From positions 186,001-250,000 of the forward strand of contig NZ_JABRXF010000002.1 of NCBI RefSeq assembly GCF_013266695.1: a stretch of 64,000 nucleotides of DNA. The letters are read 5' to 3'. The stretch's first letter is position 1. Every line of letters starts with the position of its first letter. Positions 1 to 9,600 of this stretch are shown here, piece by piece. A program made the translations under genes and the position numbers. Origin of the DNA: Hongsoonwoonella zoysiae (GTDB taxonomy: Bacteria; Pseudomonadota; Alphaproteobacteria; Rhizobiales; Stappiaceae). The notes below the pieces were generated by a model, which saw only the letters and a program-made list of their open reading frames with translations, was not told where the DNA came from and made no database searches.

Positions 1-578
1 TGATCGTGCGTCACCATGATGGTGGTAATACCGAGCCGCTTCTGCAATTCGCTTATCTCGCCGCGCAAGGATTCACGCACCTTGGCGTCAAGCGCCGACA
101 AGGGTTCGTCGAGCAGGAGCACCGCAGGCTCAGGTGCGAGCGCGCGGGCAAGCGCGACGCGCTGTTGCATGCCGCCGGAAAGTTCGTGCGGATGCTTCTC
201 CGCGTGTTGGCCGAGATGGACAAGGTCAAGCATCTCGCCGACGCGCGCCTTGATCTTCTCCTTCTCCCATTTGCGGCATTCGAGCCCATAGGCAATGTTG
301 CGGGCGACCGATAGATTGGGGAATAGCGAATAGGACTGGAAAACGACGCCGAAATTGCGCTTTCGCGCCGGAAGCCCGGAAAGGTCGGTCCCTTCGAGCA
401 GGATCTCGCCTTCGTCCAGTGTCTCCAGACCGGCGACGAGACGCAGCAAGGTCGTCTTGCCACAGCCTGACGGCCCGAGAAAACAGACGAATTCGCCCTC
501 GGAAAGGTCGAGGTCGACGTGATCCACCGCCAAAACGGAGCCGAAGCGCTTGGTGACGCCGCGCAGGCTCAGGAACAT
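1..578 (-). CDS. ABC transporter ATP-binding protein, PotA/PhnT-like (3' end cut by window)
   Basis: Energising subunit of an ABC importer, acting on the cytoplasmic face of the inner membrane. The ATG at 578 opens a protein starting MFLSLRGVTKRFG. Visible motifs are Walker A GPSGCGKTT (about residue 38), a Q-loop (VFQSYSLFPNLSV), signature LSGGMQQRVALARAL, Walker B VLLLDEPLSALDA and the start of the H-loop (MVTHD) at the window edge. The protein is therefore truncated at about residue 192 and any C-terminal TOBE domain lies outside. It follows the solute-binding protein gene by 50 bases on the same strand, so they form one operon. The binding protein suggests 2-aminoethylphosphonate as substrate; spermidine/putrescine and Fe3+ importers have very similar ATPases, so the ATPase sequence alone does not fix the substrate. 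Confidence 0.9.
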   Translation of the reverse strand, partial: MFLSLRGVTKRFGSVLAVDHVDLDLSEGEFVCFLGPSGCGKTTLLRLVAGLETLDEGEILLEGTDLSGLPARKRNFGVVFQSYSLFPNLSVARNIAYGLECRKWEKEKIKARVGEMLDLVHLGQHAEKHPHELSGGMQQRVALARALAPEPAVLLLDEPLSALDAKVRESLRGEISELQKRLGITTIMVTHD

Positions 579-596
579 GGAACCCCCCAATGGCAA

Positions 597-620
597 GCGG
601 GGCTGCCCGTGCCGCCCCGC
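597..620 (-). promoter_or_regulatory. Intercistronic stem-loop between binding-protein and ATPase genes
   Basis: GCGGGGC (597-603) and GCCCCGC (614-620) form a perfect 7-bp GC stem with a 10-base loop. It lies in the 50-base gap between the binding-protein stop and the ATPase start. Such hairpins commonly protect the upstream binding-protein mRNA or attenuate the downstream genes; that role is inferred. Confidence 0.45.
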
Positions 621-628
621 CGATTATT

Positions 629-1678
629 TTACTTCTCGTAGCGCTTTTGCCACTCGGTAATGATGCGGTCGCGGTTCTCCGCGGCCCAGGCATAATCAAC
701 CTCGAACAGCACCGTGGAAATGTCGTCAGGCAGGCCCGCATTCTTGAATTTCTCCGGCATGTCCCGGCCCTGCATCGTTACGATCGACTTCCACTTGTTG
801 TACTCGGCCTCGGCGCCCTTGGAGACGGACCAGTCAAGAAACTTCTTGGCATCTTCCTTGTTCTGCGAGGTTTTCATGAGCGCATTGGCTTCCAGCTCGT
901 GGCCCGCACCTTCACTCGGGATTACCATGGTAATTGGATAACCCTCGTCTATGTTCTTGATGGCGCGCAGGGCGAAGGAAATGCCGATCGCATTTTCGCC
1001 GGCACTTGCCGCGTTGCAGGGCTTCGAGCCGGACTTGATGTACTGGTCCATGTTCTTGTCGAGTTCGTCGAGATAGGCCCAGCCATCTTCCTCGCCCATC
1101 ATCTGCAGGATCGAGGCGACATGCAGATAGCCGGTGCCGGAGCTCGCCGGATTCGGCATTACGAGCTTGCCTTTGTATTCGGGCTTGATCAGGTCCTGCC
1201 ACGACGATGGTATCGCGAGGTTATCCTTGGACATTTCCTCGTTGTTGACGCAGAACGCGCCCATGTAGCCCGTGGTGGCGAACCAGTAGCCGTCCTTGTC
1301 GCGAAAACGCGCCGGCACCTTGTCGATATCTGCCGGTGAATAGGGCTCGAGCATCTCCAGAATGCGGGGATCGACCATCGAAGTCGCCGCCCATCCCCAA
1401 ATGACGTCATGCTTGGGGTTGTCGGCCTCGGCCAGCATGCGGGCCCTGAGATCACCGGTCGATAGACGCAGCACATCGACCTCGACGTCCGGCAAGTCCT
1501 TGCTCATCGCCTCGAGGAATGCGGCTAGCTCATCCTCCTCATACGACGTGTAAACTGTAATCTTGCCAGCTTGCGAAATACCTGGAACAGCCAAGAGAAG
1601 AGCTGCGCCGACAAACACGCCGGTAACCAGTCGCGTAATACAATTGAGTGCAGGGCGCTGAACGCTGGTCATGTCCAT
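629..1678 (-). CDS. ABC transporter periplasmic binding protein, 2-aminoethylphosphonate type
   Basis: Secreted solute-binding protein of 349 residues. The N-terminus carries a signal peptide (basic start, hydrophobic VFVGAALLLAVPGISQAG, cleavage near residue 38), followed by the mature start KITVYTSYEEDELAAF. The segments DVIWGWAATSM, VMPNPASSGTGYL and SGSKPCNAASAGE resemble the PhnS2/AepX family of putative 2-aminoethylphosphonate binding proteins more than FbpA-type iron-binding proteins. It is first in the operon, upstream of the ATPase gene; a permease gene would be expected beyond the window edge. The substrate is inferred from remembered family signatures, so another small anion or Fe3+ remains possible. 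Confidence 0.75.
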   Translation of the reverse strand: MDMTSVQRPALNCITRLVTGVFVGAALLLAVPGISQAGKITVYTSYEEDELAAFLEAMSKDLPDVEVDVLRLSTGDLRARMLAEADNPKHDVIWGWAATSMVDPRILEMLEPYSPADIDKVPARFRDKDGYWFATTGYMGAFCVNNEEMSKDNLAIPSSWQDLIKPEYKGKLVMPNPASSGTGYLHVASILQMMGEEDGWAYLDELDKNMDQYIKSGSKPCNAASAGENAIGISFALRAIKNIDEGYPITMVIPSEGAGHELEANALMKTSQNKEDAKKFLDWSVSKGAEAEYNKWKSIVTMQGRDMPEKFKNAGLPDDISTVLFEVDYAWAAENRDRIITEWQKRYEK

Positions 1679-2285
1679 GATAATTCCTCCCTTTGGAATG
1701 TATTTTCCACATCGCAGTCCGGCACGCCGCTTTTCATTTATTTCGTATTGGATTTTTTACTCGGCGTGTTGCTTTCGCAGCCGGAGGTACCGGCACCTGC
1801 TGATAAGCACACTTCGGTCGAATTTAGGCGTCCCCTCATTTCCGGTTTAAAGTCGACTTACTGTCATTTCTACCAGATGCCGGACTGTGAACCAATATTC
1901 GCGGTTATTCCAGACTGTTGTGAAATTCTAACGTTTCCAGGCGCTAAAGGCCAAAATTGTTTCCGAATAGAAGCGAAGCGGAAGGAAATGCCGCACACTT
2001 CGAGCATTTACATCCGCGATGCTTTGCTTGTCGGGATTGCCCGACAAAATTTCATCGGAAGTTTCGCAATCCAGATAATCCGGGGACAAGGAGCGACCTT
2101 GGCCACCGTGTCGGTCTCCAGGAAAACACGTTCCATATCATGGCTCTCGCCGGAATGGTAAGCGCAGCCTACAGGGAAAGCTGTGGCGAAAGCCTGTCGA
2201 ATGCGAGTGAACGCCCAGAATTCGTAAACAGGACTACTTGCGCAAGTAATGCTGCGGTGCAACAATGCGCGCGGAGGCAAAGCGC
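1679..2285. other. Intergenic region between divergent transporter operon and parA-like gene
   Basis: About 600 bases that look less GC-rich than their surroundings. I find no convincing gene: the open frames have no family resemblance or good ribosome binding site. It must hold the transporter promoter (minus strand) and the parA promoter (plus strand). The only clear structure is the palindrome at 2235-2248. Confidence 0.5.
2235..2248. promoter_or_regulatory. Perfect 14-bp palindrome upstream of parA-like gene (candidate operator)
   Basis: TACTTGCGCAAGTA is a perfect palindrome that ends 37 bases before the parA ATG at 2286. Position and symmetry suit a dimeric repressor site. Autoregulation is known for plasmid and chromosomal ParA systems, but the binding protein here is unknown. 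Confidence 0.4.
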
Positions 2286-2933
2286 ATGTCCGGTAAAATA
2301 ATCACAATCGCCCAGCAAAAGGGCGGCTCTGGGAAAACCACCATCGCAGCTCATCTTGCCGTCGCCCTGATGCGGCGCGGCGACTATCCTGTCGCGATCC
2401 TCGACGTGGATCCGCAAGGAAGCCTCGGCTCCTGGTTCGAGACGCGGGAGGAAACGCTTGGCGAAAACGGAACGGGACTGAGCTTTCGCACCTCAAGCGG
2501 TTGGGGCGCGCGGCGCGAGGCGCGTAACCTTGCGCGCGATCATGGCATCGTCATCGTCGATACCCCACCGAAGACGGATTCGGACGTCAAGCCGGCGATA
2601 GAGATCGCGGATCTCGTGCTTGTGCCGATACAGCCGACACCTGTCGATCTCTGGGCCACTGATCGCACGCTCGATATTGCCGACCGTGAACGGACACCGG
2701 CGCTGCTCGTGTTCAATCGCGTGCCGCCGCGCGCCGCGCTCACGCAGGAAATGCTGGCCGCGATCACCGAGAGTTCTTTTCCGCTTGCCGACGCCAGAGT
2801 GGGCAACAGGACCGCCTATGCCGCAAGCATGGGCAAGGGAAAGACGGTGATCGAGACTGAACCATCCGGCAAGGCGAGCGCGGAAACCGCGGCCCTTGCC
2901 GAGGAAATCCTTGCGCGGCTGCTGTCAGATTGA
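2286..2933 (+). CDS. ParA/MinD-family P-loop ATPase, orphan
   Basis: Deviant Walker A ATPase of 215 residues starting MSGKIITIAQQKGGSGKTT (Walker A, about residues 11-19). It also has the A' motif ILDVDPQGSLGSWF and Walker B VIVDTPPKTD. Members of this family position plasmids, chromosomes, chemoreceptors or other cargo by dimer cycling on the nucleoid. I chose the ATG at 2286 over an in-frame ATG at 2265 because GGAGG at 2273-2277 lies 8 bases upstream of it. There is no parB or recognisable cargo gene beside it, so it is an orphan. It is followed at once by a strong stem-loop, suggesting a single-gene transcript. The cargo is unknown. Confidence 0.88.
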   Translation: MSGKIITIAQQKGGSGKTTIAAHLAVALMRRGDYPVAILDVDPQGSLGSWFETREETLGENGTGLSFRTSSGWGARREARNLARDHGIVIVDTPPKTDSDVKPAIEIADLVLVPIQPTPVDLWATDRTLDIADRERTPALLVFNRVPPRAALTQEMLAAITESSFPLADARVGNRTAYAASMGKGKTVIETEPSGKASAETAALAEEILARLLSD

Positions 2934-2941
2934 GGTTTGTG

Positions 2942-2968
2942 GGGCGCTGTTTCAAGAAAACAGCGCCC
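2942..2968 (+). terminator. Stem-loop after parA-like gene, probable terminator
   Basis: GGGCGCTGTTT (2942-2952) pairs perfectly with AAACAGCGCCC (2958-2968) around a 5-base loop, starting 8 bases after the stop codon. The 11-bp stem is strong, but no clear U-tract follows, so termination may be inefficient or assisted. Confidence 0.6.
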
Positions 2969-3399
2969 GCCGAGCCAGAGGCCAAAGTAAAGGGGTGGAA
3001 GCGTGGTCCCGGGCTGGCGAGCGCTTTTAGTTTGCTCCGCGACATTCTGGTCAATGGGGCGTCGCGGAACGTATCGCGCCGGGCCCTTTTGCTGAGCTGA
3101 CCATTCAGCAGGGCCTCTTCGTCGCGAATACGGCCAAGCATTCAATTCCCGTGCCATCGCCTATTTTGGCAGGCCGGAATGTCATTTATCCAGTAAAAAT
3201 CAAAAACTAATATTGGAATCAGAGAGTTATGGTTCGCTTGGGTGAATATTCCAGGTAGGCCAGAACAGGTACTATTTGCATTTTGCAAAGGAATTTACCT
3301 TTGCAATTCGCAATTTCCGTCGAAAGCCGGTTCTCGCTTCGCATCCGCCCCACATCGAATTACTATGGCCGGTAAGGCATCCGCGGCGAGGTTCACGCA
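2969..3399. other. Intergenic region upstream of the hybrid histidine kinase
   Basis: About 430 bases with no supportable gene. The left half is GC-rich. The right half (about 3180-3330) is AT-richer, as expected of a promoter region, and contains the inverted repeat at 3283-3306. Confidence 0.45.
3283..3306. promoter_or_regulatory. 9-bp inverted repeat upstream of histidine kinase
   Basis: TTGCAAAGG (3283-3291) and CCTTTGCAA (3298-3306) form a perfect inverted repeat with a 6-base AT spacer, 94 bases before the kinase start. It could be a regulator binding site or a leader hairpin; there is no U-tract, so a terminator is unlikely. Confidence 0.35.
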
Positions 3400-6300
3400 T
3401 TGACCAGTCCAAACGGGCCAACCCGAATTTTTTTCGCGCGCCATGTCGGGCTTTTCCTGTTGCTGGTACTGGCCCATTGCGCCCTCGTTTTGCTGCTGCG
3501 GGCGGCACTCGACCCCGGTTTCGACGTCTCTCGGGGCGGGGCGCGCGCCGGTGTGCTGCCATTGTTTGCCGGCGTGGCCATCTATGCCGTTCCCGCCGCG
3601 ATTGTCTCCTATCTCGCTATTCTTCTGGGCGGTGGCAGGGAAAGACGGCGCGTGCAAGGTTCGCAACGCGACCTTCTGCGCGATCCGGATATCCCGCGCC
3701 GGCGCGCGGAAGACCGGGAAGCCCGGCTCCAGGCAATTCTCGACTGGATGGGCGAAGGGCTCGTCACTTTCGATGAGGACGGGACGATCGAATTCGTCAA
3801 TCCGGCGATCGAAAAGATGTTCAAGCAAAGTGCCGCCAATCTCGTCGGCTGCAACATTTCAAGTCTCGTGCCGCCGGACAGGCGCGATCTTCTCAAGGTT
3901 CTTGCGGCAAAACCTCCCGTTTCGGGGGCGGCCATCAGCCTGAAAGCCGACGGCAGGCGCGTCGATGGGGAGGATTTTCCGCTCGATATTTCGCTTACCG
4001 AATACAAGTTCGGAGGCCGGCGGCTGTTCGCCGGCCTTTTGCGCGACGTCAGCGAGCGAAAGGCGACGGAGGCGAAGCTTCGCGAGGTGGAGCGGCAGCT
4101 TCGCGAGGCGATCGAATTCCTGCCGGATGCCTTTGTACTCTATGACGAGAACGATCGCCTGGTGATCTGCAACGACCGATATCGCGAGCTATACGTTACG
4201 AGCGCCGACCTGCTGCAGCCTGGCATGCACTTTGACGAGATCATCCGCGAGGGCGTCAGGCGCGGGCAATACGCCGACGCCAGCGACGATCCGGAAGGCT
4301 GGATCGAAAAGCGGCTTGAGATGCACCGTCATCCGCCGCAAGAGCCGATCGAGCAGCTTCTTGACGACGGACGCTGGCTGCGCGTTTTCGAACGCCGGAC
4401 GCCGGACGGGCGAACCGTGGGTTTCCGCATCGACATTACCGAACTCAAGCATCGTCAGGAGGCGCTGGAGCGCAGCGAGGCGCGGGCCCGCGCCATGGTG
4501 ACGAGCGCGCTCGATGCGATCGCGATCCTCGACGAGAATTGCAATGTCGTCGATTTCAATCCGGCGGCGGAACGGATCACCGGGTACGAGCGTTCGGAAA
4601 TCGTCGGCAAATCGATCGTCGAAATGCTGGTGCCCGAGCGCCACCGCGCGGACGCCGAACGCCGGTTCCGGGCTATCCTGCAGAAAGAGCCGGGCAAAGA
4701 TCCCGGCCAGCGCGTTCATGCCAAGGCGGCACGCAAGGACGGATCGGAGTTTCTTTGTGAGCTTGCGATGAATGTGGCGACCGGCCCGAACGGAAAACTG
4801 CTGATCGGCTTTGCGCGCGACGTGACGGAAGAGCGTGCCAAAACGCTTGCGCTGAAAGAAGCGAAGGCAAGGGCCGAGGACGCCAATCTCGCCAAGGCGA
4901 ACTTCCTGGCCATGATGAGCCACGAAATCCGCACACCGCTCAACGCCGTCACAGGCATCCTCGACCTCTTGAAGGATAGCCAGTTGACGCCCGTCCAGCA
5001 GCAATATGTTCGCGCTGCGGCAAATTCGGCGGATGCGCTTCTCAACATCCTCAACGATATTCTGGACCTTTCCCGTGTCGAGGCTAACCGGCTTGAATTC
5101 CAGGACAAGCCTTTCTTCCTGCGCCCGCTCGTCTTCGGCGTGCGCGACCTCTTTGCGGTGCCTGCGCAAAACAAGGGGTTGAAGCTTGCCGTCCATGTCG
5201 ATGGCGCGCTGCCTACGGGCCTTATGGGCGATGTCGGGCGCATTCGCCAGGTGCTGATCAATCTCGTCGGCAACGCGATCAAGTTTACATCCGAAGGGGT
5301 TGTGGAACTGCGGGTGACGGGCAAGCCTGAAAACGGCGATGGCGTGAGGCTCCGTTTCGAGGTTTCGGACACGGGCCCCGGCATACCGGACGATATGCGA
5401 GACAGCGTGTTCCAGAAGTTCACCACGCTTGAGACGGTTTCGGCGGGCGTCATGGACGGCGTCGGTCTCGGCCTTACCATTTGCCGGGAACTCGTCGACG
5501 GAATGGGCGGGCGTATTTCGCTCGATAGCGAAGAGGGCAGGGGCAGCCGGTTCGCCTTCGAACTCGATCTTGCGCCCGCGCCCGAAAAAGAAGCGGAGCC
5601 CGAGGGGGCGAACGTAGATGCCCCGGCTTATTCTCTCAAAGGTGCCCGGGTTCTGCTGGCGGAGGACAATGACACCAACCGCATGATCACATCCGACCTT
5701 CTGCAGCGCTGGGGATGCGAAGTCGATGTGGTCTCGAACGGGGCGGAGGCTATCGAGCGGCTGGACCGCGAAAGCTACGACGTCATTCTCATGGATGTTT
5801 CCATGCCGGTGCTGGATGGCGTGGCGGCGACCGCCAAGATCCGCTCGCGCGGCGACGAGATGGCGAGAGTTCCCATCATTGCGCTGACGGCGCATGCTTT
5901 TTCCGAGGAAAGGGACCGGGTTCTCCAGGCCGGGATGAGCGACTTTCTTACGAAGCCCGTGAATTCGGCGGAACTCAGGAGCCATCTTTCACAGGCGCTT
6001 GCCACCTCGAACCGGCGGATGCGCGAACGGCCGATGACCCTGCCCCTGGTCGATATCTCGGTTCTGCAAGGAGTGATCGACAATCTCTCGGATGCCGCTT
6101 GCGCAAGGGTGCTGTATCAATGTGAGAGCGATCTGTTGTCCCATGCCGAGGACCTCAGGAACGCCGGCGAAGATCTGGATTGCGTCGAGCGCGCAAGCCA
6201 CGTCTTGAGCTCTCTTGCAGGCACATTCGGTGCTGCTGCCCTTTTCTCGCTTTCGGATACCGTCAACCGCGCAGCGTTGGATGAGGACCGCAAGGTGTTT

Positions 6301-6450
6301 GAAAAAGTGCCCGAGCTTGTCTCGCTGATAGAACGTACGGTATCGGCGCTTCGCCAGGCGGTGGATGAATGCCGGGATGAGACGAGGGATCGCGAACAGG
6401 ATAAAGACGCGGTCGAAAAGACCAGGCGGCGCCGGGTCGCGGCACATTGA
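3400..6450 (+). CDS. Hybrid sensor histidine kinase, three PAS domains, REC and Hpt
   Basis: Membrane-anchored phosphorelay kinase of 1016 residues. Two hydrophobic helices (about residues 14-36 and 50-72) precede three PAS modules (about 105-225, 233-345 and 362-480). The HisKA box MSHEIRTPLNA has phospho-acceptor His508. The HATPase follows (N box NLVGNAIKF, G boxes DTGPGIP and GVGLGL). The receiver domain has Asp799 in VILMDVSMPVLDG. A C-terminal Hpt-like domain has His934 in ASHVLSSLAGTFGA. It thus carries the internal relay His-Asp-His and needs an outside response regulator, none of which lies nearby. The start is a TTG with GCGAGG upstream. The signal sensed is not evident; PAS domains may bind heme, flavin or small ligands, but no cofactor motif is clear. 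Confidence 0.93.
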   Translation: MTSPNGPTRIFFARHVGLFLLLVLAHCALVLLLRAALDPGFDVSRGGARAGVLPLFAGVAIYAVPAAIVSYLAILLGGGRERRRVQGSQRDLLRDPDIPRRRAEDREARLQAILDWMGEGLVTFDEDGTIEFVNPAIEKMFKQSAANLVGCNISSLVPPDRRDLLKVLAAKPPVSGAAISLKADGRRVDGEDFPLDISLTEYKFGGRRLFAGLLRDVSERKATEAKLREVERQLREAIEFLPDAFVLYDENDRLVICNDRYRELYVTSADLLQPGMHFDEIIREGVRRGQYADASDDPEGWIEKRLEMHRHPPQEPIEQLLDDGRWLRVFERRTPDGRTVGFRIDITELKHRQEALERSEARARAMVTSALDAIAILDENCNVVDFNPAAERITGYERSEIVGKSIVEMLVPERHRADAERRFRAILQKEPGKDPGQRVHAKAARKDGSEFLCELAMNVATGPNGKLLIGFARDVTEERAKTLALKEAKARAEDANLAKANFLAMMSHEIRTPLNAVTGILDLLKDSQLTPVQQQYVRAAANSADALLNILNDILDLSRVEANRLEFQDKPFFLRPLVFGVRDLFAVPAQNKGLKLAVHVDGALPTGLMGDVGRIRQVLINLVGNAIKFTSEGVVELRVTGKPENGDGVRLRFEVSDTGPGIPDDMRDSVFQKFTTLETVSAGVMDGVGLGLTICRELVDGMGGRISLDSEEGRGSRFAFELDLAPAPEKEAEPEGANVDAPAYSLKGARVLLAEDNDTNRMITSDLLQRWGCEVDVVSNGAEAIERLDRESYDVILMDVSMPVLDGVAATAKIRSRGDEMARVPIIALTAHAFSEERDRVLQAGMSDFLTKPVNSAELRSHLSQALATSNRRMRERPMTLPLVDISVLQGVIDNLSDAACARVLYQCESDLLSHAEDLRNAGEDLDCVERASHVLSSLAGTFGAAALFSLSDTVNRAALDEDRKVFEKVPELVSLIERTVSALRQAVDECRDETRDREQDKDAVEKTRRRRVAAH

Positions 6451-6643
6451 AGGCGGCTCCAGGATGGGGCCAGACCCTATGCCCGCCGGATCGCGTCGGT
6501 AGCTTTACGCAAAGAGCCCTCCACCCTTGCGGCCCAGCCTGCGGCATGATTGCGTAAACTCCTGACGCAGGGTCTGTCGTCCTGTTTTGCGGTACAATTC
6601 CTGTTTATGGCGCGCGCGCCTGCTTTCTTTCGGGAGGTTTGCC

Positions 6644-9600
6644 ATGTTTGAGATTTCAGCCATCGCACCCTCGCCAGGAGGTTTCTTCCGAAAGACATTC
6701 GAAATTGGTGCCGCCGGGCTTCTGGCGGGCATCTTTTTTCTCGCCGCTGCTCCAGGGCAGGCGGACGAACGGCGCATCGTCACGGTGGAGGGGGCGGATT
6801 ATTTCGGCGCGGATTTCCAGACGCTGAAGGAAATCGACCTTGAAGCCTGCAAGGCGGCTTGCCTTGCCAACGGTATGTGCCGCGCATTCACCTATAACGT
6901 CGATGCGCGCTGGTGCTTCCTGAAATCGGATATTGGCGACTTGCGCGCTTTCGACGGCGCGGTGGCAGGCCGTGTCGTGGAAATCAGGGATGTCGCCAAG
7001 GTATCGCTGGATGAGCGCGAGGGGGAACTTTCGTTCGTGCCCCGGCCGTTCATCGAGGAAGCGAAGCGGCTGTCGCGGCGCATACCGCGCCAGTACGATA
7101 CGGGGGGCGGCACAATTTCCGATCTCACGGCGGCGGCGCGGGCGACGTTTGATGCGCAGGATTACAAGGCCGCCCAGCGCATGTTCGCCCAGGCGTTGGC
7201 GCTGGAGCCGGCCGCGTTCGACCTGTGGGCGGGTTATACCGCGTCATTGATCGCGCAAAACCCTCAGAACTGGCAGGAGCAGACCGAGGTTTACGAGCTT
7301 GGTTCGTCGGCGGCGATCAATGCCTATTTGCGGTCTCAAACGGATATCGAACGCGCGCGGGCGCTTGATCTTGTCGGCACCGCACTGTCCAGGCGGCAGG
7401 CGTGGAAACCGGCGATCAAGGCATGGCGGCTGGCGCTTGCAATCGACGAGCGGCCGGGTTTGCGGGAGCGCTACGAGCGGATCGTGGCCGAGCACGGCTT
7501 TCGCATTCTCGATCATCAGGTCGATTCCGACGCGGCGATCCCGCGCATCTGCATCGTCTTCTCCGAAACGCTGCCGCGCGCCGCCGATATGTCGCCCTTC
7601 GTCAAGGTGACGGGAGAAGGCCCCTTCGCGGTGGAGAGCGAGGGGGCGCAGGTTTGCATAGACGGTGTCGCGCACGGTCGGCGATATGGAATTCTCGTGA
7701 GAGAAGGCCTGCCCTCGGCCGAAGGCGAAAAGCTTCAGAAATCTGCCGATCTCTCCGTTTACGTACGTGACCGCGAACCTACAGCGCGTTTCCTTGGGCG
7801 GTCATACGTCCTGCCTGCTGGTGAAGATGCGACGATTCCGGTCGTTTCCGTGAATGCGGAAGAAGTGGAGGCGGAGATCTACCGCATCGGCGACAGGGCG
7901 CTTGCCTCCGCATTGCGCGACCGCAAATTCCTGGCACAGCTTAATTCGTATCAGGCCGATCAGATCAGAAGCGACTACGGTGAGGCCGTCTGGAATGGCG
8001 TTGTCGAGGTGGAACCGGACCTCAACAAGGACGTCACGACGGCAATTCCGCTCGCCGCCATCGGCATTGATTCGAAGCCCGGCGTCTACGCGATGACGGC
8101 GCGCGCCGGAACCGATGTCAAGAACCAGTGGGGGCCGTGGGCGACGCAATGGTTCATCGTTTCCGATTTGGGCCTCACCACCTATTCCGCAAGCGACGGG
8201 TTGACCGCGTCCGTGCGTTCGCTCGCCACGGCGAAAGCGGTCGGGCAGGCAAGTGTGCGCCTTGTCGCCCTCAATAATGAAATTCTGGGTGAGACGGTGA
8301 GCGACAACGATGGTCTGGCCCGTTTCGCACCCGGCCTCTTGAGGGGCACGGGCGGGCTTGCGCCGGCGCTTCTCGTGGCCGAGACGAATGCTGGTGATTA
8401 CGCATTTCTCGATCTGACCAAGCCCGCCTTCGACCTGGGCGACCGCGGAGTTGAAGGCAGGTCTGCCGCCGGGCCGATCGATATTTTCGCGTGGACCGAA
8501 CGCGGCGTTTATCGCCCCGGAGAAACGGTCCATGCCGCGGCGATCGTCCGTGACGACAGGGCCGTGGCGTTGGATGACTTGCCGCTCACCTTCGTTTTTC
8601 TGCGCCCGGACGGTGTCGAGCACAGCCGCGTACAGGTGGGCGACGAAGGGCTTGGCGGGCGTGCGCATTCTCTCCCCCTGCCGCCTTCGATCCAGCAGGG
8701 CACCTGGACATTGCGCATTTTCGCCGACCCGGAAGGCAAGGCGCTTGCGGAGAAAAGCTTCCTGGTCGAGGACTATCAGCCCGAGCGTGTCGACTTCGCC
8801 CTTGAGACTGCGGCAGACACAATCGACCCGCGTAATCCGCCTGAAATCTCGGTCTCCGCGAAGTTTCTTTACGGCGCTCCCGCGTCGGGTCAGCGGCTGG
8901 AAGGCGAGACGATCGTAAGCCCCACACGGCATATGCCAGACTGGCAGGGATATGAATTCGGCCTTGAGGATGAAGAGGTTTATGCCGCGCGTGAACCCTT
9001 GGCCGACGGCGTGGCGACGGATGCGCAAGGCAATCTTTCATTCTCCCCCGTGCTTCCCGATCTTGCCGAGACAAGTGCGCTTTATCAGGCCGAGATCGTC
9101 GCACGGCTTGTGGAGGCTGGCGGGCGTTTCGTCGAGCGGCGTTTGGAACTGCCTCTTGTCGCCGACGGTCCGCGCATCGGCATCAAACCGGCGTTCGATG
9201 GCGGCGTCGATGAGGGCGGGCCGGCGGAGGTCGACGTTATAGTCGTCTCGCGCGATGGCGAGCGCATCGCGGCGAAGGGCCTGGAATGGTCGCTCCTGAA
9301 GCTCGACCGCCGGTATCAGTGGTACCGCCTCGACGGGCGCTGGTCTTTCGAACCGATCACCACGACAAGCCGCGTGGCAAGCGGCACGCTCGATGTTTCC
9401 CCGGATGATCCGGCACGCCTCGCCGTTCCCGTTGACTGGGGGCAGTATCGCCTCGAAATCGTGTCCGACAGCGCCACGCCGATGGCGACGAGCGTCACCT
9501 TCAGCGCCGGCTGGTATGTCTCCTCGGCAGGTTCCGAAACGCCGGATGTGTTGGAAGTCGGCCTCGACAAGGCGAAATACCGGATCGGTGATACGGCCAT

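Noticed and set aside
1571-2161. 196-codon open frame in the region upstream of parA
   Set aside because: It overlaps the binding-protein start, changes composition half-way and shows no family resemblance or ribosome site.
2816-3157. Minus-strand open frames after parA
   Set aside because: They run through the terminator hairpin and antisense to the parA end; nothing supports them.
4189-5985. 598-codon open frame opposite the histidine kinase
   Set aside because: Antisense to clear HisKA, HATPase and receiver domains; no homology and no ribosome site.
7802-9028. 408-codon open frame opposite the macroglobulin gene
   Set aside because: Arginine-rich shadow of a highly GC-biased coding sequence.
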